A stretch of 64,000 nt of DNA from Patescibacteria group bacterium (GTDB taxonomy: Bacteria > Patescibacteria > Paceibacteria > UBA6257 > 2-01-FULL-56-20), in assembly GCA_018971305.1 (NCBI GenBank), contig JAGXBC010000002.1, positions 1 through 64,000 of the forward strand, read 5' to 3'. This document shows, in pieces, positions 42,684-50,847 of this stretch (position 1 is the stretch's first letter; the number at the start of each line of letters is the position of its first letter). Made by a program: the position numbers and the translations under genes. Under the pieces are notes generated by a model. The model was given only the letters and a program-made list of their open reading frames with translations. It was not told the DNA's origin and did no database searches.

Positions 42684-43466
42684 TCATTTCCGTAAAGAAA
42701 CCTCTTCTATGGAAAGATATCCGTTGTTTGTCAGGCGCGCCATCAACATGAAATTTTTCTTTGCCGCTATAACTTCCTTATAGAATTGCCATCCATGGAT
42801 AGCGGCTTGGCCACTAGAAATCGCTCCAGTTTCAATATTGTATTCTACTTCTGATTCGCTTAGTGCCACGACGCGTAGGCCGCCATCGTTTTCGACCCAT
42901 TTTTCAAAGCGTAATTCAGAAAGATAGGCAACTGAGCAGAAATTGGCTGATGCAAGATCCGATCCGAACATATAGATTGGATGCACTCTTCTATAGAGGG
43001 TAACCTTTTGGTCAGGAACTTCGGTTTCTTCACCGAGTTCTCTCAGAATACCCAACGTAATTCCTTCTCCGGGGTCAATTCCGCCACCGGGGAATTCTAA
43101 GGATTTCATGGTTCCCAGGTCGAAAGAATTTCCATTGTCGAGTATCACTCGGCTTACTCTTTCGGGATAACGTTCGTTTGTCGGACGTTCTTCGATTACC
43201 ATAAGTAATCTACCATCAGGGAGGACTGGAACGACATTATTTCCTTGTTTATACCAATCCTGTCTCATATTCACGATCTCCATATATTCAAAATATGGGA
43301 AAACACCATTGGCAAATTGCGCCTTTTGTCGTCCATGGCTAGAGCAAACGACAATCACGGCATAGCGATATAGGAGGACTGCGAGTCGAACGTGTTTTCC
43401 TTCTTGCCACTCCACGCCCCTTAATTCTTCATATAGCAATGTTCGTTCATGTTTTTCGTATAGCAA
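42684..43466 (-). CDS. Nudix hydrolase with N-terminal extension
   Basis: The Nudix box GGIDPGEGITLGILRELGEE is intact for the RE and EE pairs, but the glycine of the final GU is Glu. 'WYKQGNNVVPVLPDGRLLMVIEERP' precedes it, a pattern of ADP-ribose-pyrophosphatase-like enzymes. The start is uncertain. The minus-strand promoter at 43506-43534 excludes starts right of about 43499; TTG 43466 (260 aa) keeps a coding-like N-terminal part, while ATG 43268 with GGAG nine bases upstream would give 194 aa. The gene interrupts the deoxysugar module in reverse. Confidence 0.72.
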   Translation of the reverse strand: MLYEKHERTLLYEELRGVEWQEGKHVRLAVLLYRYAVIVVCSSHGRQKAQFANGVFPYFEYMEIVNMRQDWYKQGNNVVPVLPDGRLLMVIEERPTNERYPERVSRVILDNGNSFDLGTMKSLEFPGGGIDPGEGITLGILRELGEETEVPDQKVTLYRRVHPIYMFGSDLASANFCSVAYLSELRFEKWVENDGGLRVVALSESEVEYNIETGAISSGQAAIHGWQFYKEVIAAKKNFMLMARLTNNGYLSIEEVSLRK

Positions 43467-43505
43467 AAGACACCCCCGCGATTTTGTATTTAAACATCTG
43501 CGGTC

Positions 43506-43534
43506 ATTATACTTTATCGAAAAAGTATTGTCAA
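43506..43534 (-). promoter_or_regulatory. Perfect consensus sigma70 promoter of the Nudix gene
   Basis: Minus strand TTGACA (43534-43529), a 17-base spacer, TATAAT (43511-43506). Both hexamers and the spacing match consensus. Confidence 0.88.
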
Positions 43535-43580
43535 ATTGACGCAATGGAATAAACCCTATAGAATCATAGTTAAATTTACG

Positions 43581-44588
43581 ATGAAACAAAAAATACTTAT
43601 TACTGGAATAAGCGGCTTCGTCGGTTCCCATATGGCTGACTTTCTTTTGGAAAAAACTGATGCCGAAATATATGGTTTGAAGCGTTGGCATCTTTCTCGT
43701 CTGCGTAACATAAAACACCTATTAGACAATCCGCGCGTTAAATTTTTCGATTGCGATATTACCGATCCAATTGCAGCCCATGAAGCAATAGTAAAAATAA
43801 AGCCCGACAAGGTTTTTCATTTTGCAGCGGAAAGCTTCGTTTCACCTTCATGGCTTCACCCGAGCCACTATATGGATGTAAATTATAAGGGTACCGTGAA
43901 TCTACTTGATGCCATAAAACAAGTTGGTATCAATCCCAGGTTTCATATTGCCGGTTCCGGAGAAGAATACGGAGAGATAGGAGAAAAGGAATTGCCCATA
44001 ACCGACGAGACGGTTCTAAGGCCAGTGAACCCTTATGCTGTAAGCAAGGTGGCTCAGGATTTTATTGGATTTGTTTATTTCAAATCTTACGGATTGAACG
44101 TTATACGCACGCGTTCTTTTAATCACGAGGGTCCACGTCGTGATAATGTTTTCGGAATTCCCTGGTATGCATATCAGGTTGCACGTATGGAGGCTGGGAA
44201 ACAACCACTAGCTTTGAGAGTCGGTAATATTGATGATAAGAGGAATTTTACCCACGTTCGTGATATGGTTGAGGCTTACTGGTTGGCGATGGAAAAATGT
44301 GAGCCTGGAGAAATGTATCTTATAGGAGCCGACGAATCGGATCATGTTTACACATTCCGAGGGGTGGCTGAAAAATTGATCGCTATGTCTTCTTTAGAGA
44401 ATAAAGAATCCGTGAAAATAGAGACTGACCCACAATTTGTTCGTCCCACTAGTGTGCCATTTTTAATAGGTGACACCTCGAAGTTCAGGAAATTGACGGG
44501 TTGGAAGCCAAAGATTGGTTTTGAACAGATTCTTGAGGACACCCTAAATTATTGGCGCGGCATCGTGAAAAATGGTTTCAACGACTGA
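43581..44588 (+). CDS. GDP-mannose / GDP-heptose 4,6-dehydratase family SDR
   Basis: ATG 43581 (MKQKILITGISGFVGSH) is chosen over a TTG 45 bases upstream. The 335-aa protein has Gmd-type features: 'ITGISGFVGSHMADFLL', 'AAESFVSPSWLHP', GSGEEYG (125-131), Tyr152/Lys156 (PYAVSK), 'RTRSFNHEGPRRDNVFG'. It differs clearly from the gmd at 8832 and looks closer to the branch that includes GDP-D-glycero-manno-heptose 4,6-dehydratases (DmhA, WcbK). With hddA/gmhA/gmhB/hddC in the window, GDP-heptose is a plausible substrate; GDP-mannose is the alternative. Confidence 0.83.
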   Translation: MKQKILITGISGFVGSHMADFLLEKTDAEIYGLKRWHLSRLRNIKHLLDNPRVKFFDCDITDPIAAHEAIVKIKPDKVFHFAAESFVSPSWLHPSHYMDVNYKGTVNLLDAIKQVGINPRFHIAGSGEEYGEIGEKELPITDETVLRPVNPYAVSKVAQDFIGFVYFKSYGLNVIRTRSFNHEGPRRDNVFGIPWYAYQVARMEAGKQPLALRVGNIDDKRNFTHVRDMVEAYWLAMEKCEPGEMYLIGADESDHVYTFRGVAEKLIAMSSLENKESVKIETDPQFVRPTSVPFLIGDTSKFRKLTGWKPKIGFEQILEDTLNYWRGIVKNGFND

Positions 44589-44594
44589 CGCGAG

Positions 44595-45788
44595 ATGGTA
44601 GAAAAAATAAAACAAGCTATTATTTTGGCGGGTGGCCCCGGAATGCGAATGCGGCCACTTACTTATGACCGTCCTAAGCTGATGGTTTTGGTTAACGGCA
44701 AACCATTTCTTGACTACCTAATTGAAATGCTCAAGAGTCAGGGTATTACCGAGATTGTAATACTACTAGGATACCTACATAAAAAGATTACCGAATATCT
44801 TGGGGATGGTTCTCGTTTTGGTCTTAAGGTAAGATATTGGGTCGGGACCACTGATAATGGGACTGGGACCAGGATTCGCGAAGCAAAAGATTTATTCGAC
44901 GACACCTTCCTGCTTCTATATTGTGATAATTTTTTTCACTTGAATTTACGAAAACTTTTAGACTTTCATAATGCTCATGATGTTTTAGCAACGAGCTTGG
45001 TTTATACAAATAAATATGGCGTAACAAAGAATAATATTTTTGTTGGTGACGACGGTTATGTTATAAAATACGATAAGAAGCGACAGGGAAATAATCTGAA
45101 TGGGGTAGACCTAGGTTTTTTTATTTTCTCCAAAAAAATAATTGATACGATGCCTACGGATAATTTTTATCTTGATGAAACGACTATCCCGCTCCTTGTT
45201 GCCGAGAAAAAGCTAGCCGGATTTATGACGGACAGTTTATATTATAGTTTGGGTAGTATTAATAGATTTGAGGCAACGGAGCGTTTTTTGAACAGGTCGC
45301 GCAAGATTATCTTTCTTGATCGTGATGGTGTTATAAATAAAAAAATGCCGCCACGGGATTATGTAAAACGATGGGAAGAATTTGAGTTTTTACCGGGTGC
45401 GATTGAGGCCCTGCGGATGCTTACGGAAAGTGGTTATGAAATTTATATTATTTCTAATCAAGCAGGCGTGGCTAGGGGTCTTATGACAGAGGGAGATCTG
45501 TTCCAAATTCATAAAAATATGGAGATAAAACTTACTGAAAAAGGCGCGAAGATATCTGCCATTTATTATTGTCCACATGGTTGGAGCGAAGGATGCGATT
45601 GCAGAAAGCCGAAGCCAGGAATGTTCTATCGGGCGGCAATTGATCACCAGATAGATTTACCTAGAACGATATTTGTCGGTGATGATCAGCGAGATGTTGA
45701 GGCCGGCAATGCTGCCGGATGTAAAAAAACTTTCTTAGTTGACAGTAAAAACGACCTTATTTCGGTAGTAAAAACATTGATACGGTGA
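44595..45788 (+). CDS. Fusion: sugar-1-phosphate nucleotidyltransferase + GmhB-like phosphatase
   Basis: The 397-aa protein joins two enzymes. Residues 5-232 are an HddC/RmlA-type nucleotidyltransferase ('AIILAGGPGMRMRPLTYDRPKLM'). Residues about 237-397 are a HAD phosphatase of the GmhB type: 'KIIFLDRDGVINKKMPP', 'ISNQAGVARG', zinc loop 'YYCPHGWSEGCDCRKPKPGM', 'FVGDDQRDVEAG'. GmhB removes the C7 phosphate of heptose 1,7-bisphosphate and HddC activates the 1-phosphate, so the fusion would do two consecutive steps. It duplicates the separate genes at 58753 and 59300. The frame is continuous. Confidence 0.88.
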   Translation: MVEKIKQAIILAGGPGMRMRPLTYDRPKLMVLVNGKPFLDYLIEMLKSQGITEIVILLGYLHKKITEYLGDGSRFGLKVRYWVGTTDNGTGTRIREAKDLFDDTFLLLYCDNFFHLNLRKLLDFHNAHDVLATSLVYTNKYGVTKNNIFVGDDGYVIKYDKKRQGNNLNGVDLGFFIFSKKIIDTMPTDNFYLDETTIPLLVAEKKLAGFMTDSLYYSLGSINRFEATERFLNRSRKIIFLDRDGVINKKMPPRDYVKRWEEFEFLPGAIEALRMLTESGYEIYIISNQAGVARGLMTEGDLFQIHKNMEIKLTEKGAKISAIYYCPHGWSEGCDCRKPKPGMFYRAAIDHQIDLPRTIFVGDDQRDVEAGNAAGCKKTFLVDSKNDLISVVKTLIR

Positions 45789-46672
45789 TGAAAATATTTA
45801 TCACGGGTGGAACTGGTTTTGTTGGCAGACCTATTGTCCGACTTTTCTTACGCGCCGGCCACAGTGTTATTGTACTTACCAGAGATACAAGGCGCGCCGC
45901 TGATATTTTTACTCATAATAGAAAATTAAGATTTATAAAGGGAGATTTGTCCATCCCCACCATCCTTAAAAGTAAAATAAAAAAATTTAAACCGGATGTA
46001 TGCGTTCATCTGGCCTGGGCTGGAATTCCAGATTATGGGATAGATATGAGTTTGAAAAACATGAAAGAAGGTATAAATCTATTACGTATTCTATCTGAAA
46101 TCGGATGCAAGAGAATTGTCTGTTCTGGAAGTTGTTGGGAATATGGTCCGGCTTCCACCGGTAAATTTAAAGAGGATTTAGGATTGTTTCCTTCAACCCC
46201 ATTTACCGCTGCGAAGACTGCCGTACATTGGTTTGGCAAAGATATTGCCAAAAATGTAGGCATAGAATTTGTCTGGGCCAGGATATTTTTTGTATATGGT
46301 CCAGGTCAAAAATCGTTATCTTTAATCCCGCAACTAGTTAAGAGAAAAAATAACGGCCTAGTGTCGAAATTAAACAATCCTTTAGGCGGAAATGATTTTG
46401 TTTATGTTGAAGATGTCGCACGCGCATTTTATAAATTAGCAACCTTGCGGCTTAGGTCGCAATATGAGCTCTATAATATCGGAAGCGGAAAAATGATTTC
46501 TAATGCACGCATAGCGAATATTGTTTATGGAAATAGGGTTTTGCGAGAGCCTGGACGACCGGTGGGTTTTTGTGCCGATATTTCAAAAATAAAAAAAGAT
46601 ACTGGTTGGCGACCACGTTTTAATATAGTTCGTGGTGTGCGTCTGACGATTACTGGAAATAATAAGTTATAA
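45788..46672 (+). CDS. NAD-dependent epimerase/reductase (SDR)
   Basis: I use ATG 45788, overlapping the upstream stop (TGATG), rather than the GTG one codon earlier. The 294-aa protein has TGGTGFVGRP near residue 7, 'VHLAWAGIPDYG', 'CSGSCWEYGPA' and 'PFTAAKTAVHWF', where the usual catalytic Tyr before the Lys is Phe-Thr-Ala-Ala-Lys, so the Tyr is missing. 'ARIFFVYGPGQ' and 'GGNDFVYVEDVARAF' are SDR features. It ends the deoxysugar module and is the best candidate for the final C4 reductase, similar in place to DdahC or ColC, but the lost Tyr needs attention. Confidence 0.72.
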   Translation: MKIFITGGTGFVGRPIVRLFLRAGHSVIVLTRDTRRAADIFTHNRKLRFIKGDLSIPTILKSKIKKFKPDVCVHLAWAGIPDYGIDMSLKNMKEGINLLRILSEIGCKRIVCSGSCWEYGPASTGKFKEDLGLFPSTPFTAAKTAVHWFGKDIAKNVGIEFVWARIFFVYGPGQKSLSLIPQLVKRKNNGLVSKLNNPLGGNDFVYVEDVARAFYKLATLRLRSQYELYNIGSGKMISNARIANIVYGNRVLREPGRPVGFCADISKIKKDTGWRPRFNIVRGVRLTITGNNKL

Positions 46673-46679
46673 TTTTATA

Positions 46680-47549
46680 ATGGAACAAGGGCAAAAATTA
46701 GTGAGCATAGGTATGCCTACTTTTTATAGGGATTATAAAGGTGATTATATTAAAGAGGCCATCGAGTCGTTACTCAACCAAACATATCACAATATAGAAC
46801 TTATAATTTCCGATAACGCTTCTCCGCACAGAATAGAAGTTTGCGAAGAGTACGTCAGAAAAGATAAGAGGGTACACTATATTCGCCAGAAGGAAAATAT
46901 TGGAGAAATGAGAAATTATAATTTTGTTCTCGATGGGTCGAAAGGGGAATATTTCATGTGGGCGTGTGATGATGATCTTTGGGATAGGGAATATATTGCA
47001 AGATGCGTTGATGTTCTTAAGAAAAAACCGAACGCAGTAGTTGCTTTCGGCAAATATGTTCTTTTCGACAACAGGTTGGGAATAAGAAAAGAATTCAACC
47101 CAGCCAAAGATTTTCCCGGAGGAGAGGGGGGGAATATTTACAAACGTCTCAGGTCATACATTTTGACACGTTGGACAGATAGTAAGGGTGTCTTGGCGTT
47201 CGGTTTATGGCGTAGGTCAGTGCTGACTAATAATCGAAAGGGTGATTATTGGGGGTCTGACATGAATTTTACCTTTCGCGGTCTTATGGAGGGTACGCTT
47301 GTTTACATTGATAAATTCTTATTTTTTAAGAGAATGAATTTTGAGAACGAGAAGATGAAGCCTCGTGGCCTATTTTATAGGATATTTCGTGCCCTAGTGT
47401 TGAGGTTGGGGTGGTTGGTTTCACCTCTATTCTTCACTTTCGCCATTGATATTGTCAAAAATAAAAAACTCAATTTGGACGAAAAAATAAAGCTGTTGTT
47501 TTATAATTTATTCGTAGCAGCAAGAATGTTTTGGGATAAAAAAATTTAA
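46680..47549 (+). CDS. Glycosyltransferase family 2 protein
   Basis: The 289-aa GT-A enzyme has 'AIESLLNQTYHNIELIISDNAS' and the DxD-like 'ACDDDLWDREY'. It is a paralogue of the enzyme at 36324 over its full length, including the C-terminal basic and hydrophobic tail. The stop overlaps the next start (TAATG). The upstream part of this run is visibly more AT-rich than the genes downstream of 47549. Confidence 0.88.
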   Translation: MEQGQKLVSIGMPTFYRDYKGDYIKEAIESLLNQTYHNIELIISDNASPHRIEVCEEYVRKDKRVHYIRQKENIGEMRNYNFVLDGSKGEYFMWACDDDLWDREYIARCVDVLKKKPNAVVAFGKYVLFDNRLGIRKEFNPAKDFPGGEGGNIYKRLRSYILTRWTDSKGVLAFGLWRRSVLTNNRKGDYWGSDMNFTFRGLMEGTLVYIDKFLFFKRMNFENEKMKPRGLFYRIFRALVLRLGWLVSPLFFTFAIDIVKNKKLNLDEKIKLLFYNLFVAARMFWDKKI

Positions 47550-48586
47550 TGAAACTTTTCTATTCCGGGCTCCAATACAATTATTACAATCCAAAGAGGG
47601 GTTCCAGCTTTGAGCACGAGAATTTTTATAAGAGCTTGCAGGCCATGTCGGGGGTGGAACTGCGTTATTTCCCTTTTGAAAAAATCTTGGAGGTCGGCAG
47701 GAAAAAATTCAACGAGGAAATTCTGGAAGAAATAAAAAAAGATCGGCCCGACGTCTTTTTTGTTTTTGCCTTCAGCGATGAGTTTGATAAGAAAATTCTT
47801 GAGGAAATAAAAAAATATACGAAAAGCGTTATTTGGTTCGCGGACGACAGCTGGCGCTTTTACAACTATTCCCGTTACTGGGCGCCGCATTTTAGCTGGG
47901 CGGTTACCACCTATTCCTATATGCCCGAGATGTATAAGAGAATCGGCCAGCCGAATGTTATCCGTTCGCAGTGGGCCGCCAATGCCAATGTTTATAAGCC
48001 GCCGGAAGCGCTCGGTACTGGGCCGGATGTGGCTTTTATTGGGGGTTGGACCAAGCCGCGCGGCAATATGGTTGCCGAGCTGGAGAAAAAAAGCGTTGGT
48101 GTCTACGTGCGTGGAGGCGGCTGGCCGGCCGGCAGGGTTTCGGACGAAGAAATGATACGATTCTTCGGCACGAGCAAAATAAACCTCGGGCTCAATCCGC
48201 CTCCTGGACTTTGGAACAAAAACACTCTTGGCAGGTTGCTTTTTGAACGATCGCTTAATAAATTCAAAGCCAATTTCCATCTCTTGAGCAATCTTAAAAC
48301 ATTCTTACATAGAAACGTGCCGCAGATAAAAGCCAGACATTTTGAGATACCGGCCTGCGGCGGATTTGTTATGACTTCTGTGGCTGATGACCTGGATAAA
48401 TTTTACACACCAGACAAGGAGATAGTTATTTATAAACATATCCCAGACATGGTTGACAAGATACGTTATTATTTGGCTCATGACGACGAACGGCAGGCGA
48501 TAGCTAAAGCCGGCTACGAACGGACTGTCCGGGAACACACCTACGAAAAAAGGTTCAGGGAAATATTCAAAGCAATTGGTCTATAA
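47549..48586 (+). CDS. CgeB-type glycosyltransferase
   Basis: The 345-aa GT-B protein has an N-terminal acceptor domain ('MKLFYSGLQYNYYNPKRGSS'), 'VIWFADDSWRFYNYSRYW', 'DVAFIGGWTKPRGNM' and the CgeB donor motif 'KARHFEIPACGGFVMTSVADD' followed by 'HTYEKRFREIFKAI'. It is of the same family as the gene at 19724. It overlaps both neighbours by 1 nt, so three genes (46680-50286) are translated as one block. Confidence 0.83.
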   Translation: MKLFYSGLQYNYYNPKRGSSFEHENFYKSLQAMSGVELRYFPFEKILEVGRKKFNEEILEEIKKDRPDVFFVFAFSDEFDKKILEEIKKYTKSVIWFADDSWRFYNYSRYWAPHFSWAVTTYSYMPEMYKRIGQPNVIRSQWAANANVYKPPEALGTGPDVAFIGGWTKPRGNMVAELEKKSVGVYVRGGGWPAGRVSDEEMIRFFGTSKINLGLNPPPGLWNKNTLGRLLFERSLNKFKANFHLLSNLKTFLHRNVPQIKARHFEIPACGGFVMTSVADDLDKFYTPDKEIVIYKHIPDMVDKIRYYLAHDDERQAIAKAGYERTVREHTYEKRFREIFKAIGL

Positions 48587-50286
48587 TGCCGATCGTTGAA
48601 CAAAAAAAATCGTATCGCTATATATTAATACTGGCATTTATTCTGGTTTTATTTGTTGTTCTTCGCCTGCCGTTCATTAATAAAGAATACGCCCCGGAGG
48701 AAACTTTATGGGTGCGCGGCGGAACAAGCGTTGTGGCCACCGGATTCCCTTGGATCTATTGGGGCGAGCAAACTTCATCGCGTTTTTTTATAACCGGCAA
48801 AGGCCCGATGATAGATTGGCTTTTGTTCGTTCCCTATAAGATATTCGGTCCGAGCGAGGCGGCAAGCAGGTCAATTCCTTTTATTTTTGCGTTCGGCCAG
48901 ATAATTCTTCTTTATTTCCTTGGCCGGCAGATATTCGGGAGAGGACAGGGAGAAAAGATAGGCCTGCTCGCGGCGTTTTTGGTTACAATAAATCCGTTCG
49001 CTGTCCAAAATGCTATTCAGCTGGACCTTGATGGCGGGATAGTTGGTTTTTTTATATTGCTTGCGGTGTTTTTTGCTTGGCCGCTCGCTACGAAAGATGA
49101 ACGGCCGGGGACATGGAGCGTGGCAGCGCTATCGCTTACTTCCGCGGCAGTATTTCTCGTTAGATTTGATACTCCGCTCATGGTATTTTTTTCCATTTGT
49201 TTATACGCTTTGATCTTCGGCAATTGGAAGCGCGCTCTTCGCTTTGTTAAGCTCTTCTTTTTCTCGTTTATCGGAGCTGTTGGTTTTTTGGCGACCTATG
49301 ACGGGGCCTTCGGGGAACTAAAGTCATCAATCGCCCCATATATAGCTCCGCTTTCAGCCCTTCTTGGCGTGGGCAGGCAGAACACCTCTATATCCAGAAT
49401 CGCGGATGCTATACCGAACATACATTCCGGGGTTTTAACACCCTTGATCAATTTTATTTTCCCCAGGGCGGCGTTCGCGGTGTCTTCGTTTTTATGGATA
49501 ACCGCTCCGTTGTTCGTTCTGGTTATTTTCGTTGCCGGGATGATAGTTTGGGATAAAAAATTCAAAGACGCGCGTTTGGCCTATTTTCTTTTGCCCGCGG
49601 TTATAATATTCTTGGCATTCACCGCCGTAGCGCCGGCATTTAATTACCCTCGCTACATTCAGTCGGCCCTGCTTCTGGGGACGCTGGCCGTGTCGGCATA
49701 CGTGGTCGGCAAATTGGATAATTTGGACATTAGAAACGTTAAAAAATTATGCTTCGTTTTTGCGGCGGCGTTGGTAGCGACTTCGGTTTTATTCGCGCGC
49801 AATCCGTTCTCAAAGATGCTTTTTGATGACAGGATACGCACGAACCCGACCATTGCCGGCGTAGGATTTTTAGCTTGTTTAGCGGCGGCCATAGCATTGT
49901 TCTTCCTGGCGCGCAAAGAAAAATATATAACCGCAGCGCTTTTGCTTTTGCTGGCTATTTACGTGGGATTTTCGGCGCTCATAGTGAGCCGGGATTTCCA
50001 GAAACCATATTCATTGAGCGCTTACTATGGAAATTACGGATTCAAGGCGGCGGGAGAGTTTGTAAAAAATATTGCCGGGCCGAATGACGTGATCGCGGCG
50101 GTTGACCCGGTTGGATATTATTACGGCGGGAAATATTATGATGCTACAGCGTATTTAGGCGGCGGTATTCCGGGCGTTAAACCAACAATAGTCGCTGTTT
50201 ATGATGTCCCCGCGCACAGATTTGACGAGCTGACCGCCGGTAAAAAACTTATAGCAACTTTTGGAACAGTGGAGGTGTATAGATGA
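48586..50286 (+). CDS. GT39-type (ArnT/PMT-like) membrane glycosyltransferase
   Basis: The 566-aa protein has about ten to eleven membrane helices. The first external loop contains 'LRLPFINKEYAPEETLWVRGG', where acidic residues take the catalytic place as in ArnT and protein O-mannosyltransferases, and 'GPSEAASRSIPFIFAF' is the conserved second piece. It would transfer a sugar from a polyprenyl phosphate to a lipid or protein outside the membrane. The soluble C-terminal end (about 480-566) resembles those of other PMT_2 proteins. It converges without a gap on the leftward rml operon. Confidence 0.85.
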   Translation: MPIVEQKKSYRYILILAFILVLFVVLRLPFINKEYAPEETLWVRGGTSVVATGFPWIYWGEQTSSRFFITGKGPMIDWLLFVPYKIFGPSEAASRSIPFIFAFGQIILLYFLGRQIFGRGQGEKIGLLAAFLVTINPFAVQNAIQLDLDGGIVGFFILLAVFFAWPLATKDERPGTWSVAALSLTSAAVFLVRFDTPLMVFFSICLYALIFGNWKRALRFVKLFFFSFIGAVGFLATYDGAFGELKSSIAPYIAPLSALLGVGRQNTSISRIADAIPNIHSGVLTPLINFIFPRAAFAVSSFLWITAPLFVLVIFVAGMIVWDKKFKDARLAYFLLPAVIIFLAFTAVAPAFNYPRYIQSALLLGTLAVSAYVVGKLDNLDIRNVKKLCFVFAAALVATSVLFARNPFSKMLFDDRIRTNPTIAGVGFLACLAAAIALFFLARKEKYITAALLLLLAIYVGFSALIVSRDFQKPYSLSAYYGNYGFKAAGEFVKNIAGPNDVIAAVDPVGYYYGGKYYDATAYLGGGIPGVKPTIVAVYDVPAHRFDELTAGKKLIATFGTVEVYR

Positions 50287-50847
50287 TCAGAACAGATCCG
50301 ACTCCGGGCGTTTAAGCCATTCGTCAAAAGATTGCGCGCTATCGTCCCGCTCGGAAACGATCGGTTCGCCTTTAATTGGCCACTTAACGCCGATTCGCGG
50401 ATCGTTCCATTTAAAGGCTGATTCGCCGTTTTTGTTGTAATAAGCGTTGAAATGGTATTCCATCTTGGCAAATTCGCCCGTAACGCAAAAGCCCATGGCG
50501 AAGCCGGGGGAAGCGTAAATAGCTTTTTTAGCGCCGGAGTCGGAGAATTCTTCCCCGAACCATTTTCCGAACGTGGGAGATTTTTTTCTGATATCCACGG
50601 CCACGAGAAATGCTTGGCCGCCGACAACGCGCATCATTTTACCGAGCGGGGGATCGTATTGGAAATGGAACGCTCGTAAGACGTTGGATTTGGAAAAAGA
50701 TTGGTTGACCTGCAGGAAGTCGGTGCTGATGCCGGCTTCGGCAAAAACGTTTTTCCGGAAAAGCTCCATAAAAAATCCCCGATTATCCTCAATGGGTTCC
50801 GCTTCAATAAGATAAAGCCCTTTAAAATCTGTTTCTTTTATTTTCAT
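50287..50847 (-). CDS. dTDP-4-dehydrorhamnose 3,5-epimerase-like protein
   Basis: ATG 50847 overlaps the upstream stop (ATGA), so I prefer it to the GTG 21 bases upstream. The 186-aa RmlC-type cupin has 'EDNRGFFMELFRKN', 'SKSNVLRAFHFQYDPP' with catalytic His, 'VVGGQAFLVAVDIRK' and 'SERDDSAQSFDEW'. The Tyr usually near 'VPxGFAHGF' lies in 'ASPGFAMGFCV', where the second His is Met, a change from true RmlC. It ends a three-gene rml-like operon without RmlA or a clear RmlD. Confidence 0.85.
   Translation of the reverse strand: MKIKETDFKGLYLIEAEPIEDNRGFFMELFRKNVFAEAGISTDFLQVNQSFSKSNVLRAFHFQYDPPLGKMMRVVGGQAFLVAVDIRKKSPTFGKWFGEEFSDSGAKKAIYASPGFAMGFCVTGEFAKMEYHFNAYYNKNGESAFKWNDPRIGVKWPIKGEPIVSERDDSAQSFDEWLKRPESDLF

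Noticed and set aside
47546..48280. 244-codon leftward frame opposite the CgeB-type glycosyltransferase
   Set aside because: Complementary to a well-supported gene; no recognisable motif.
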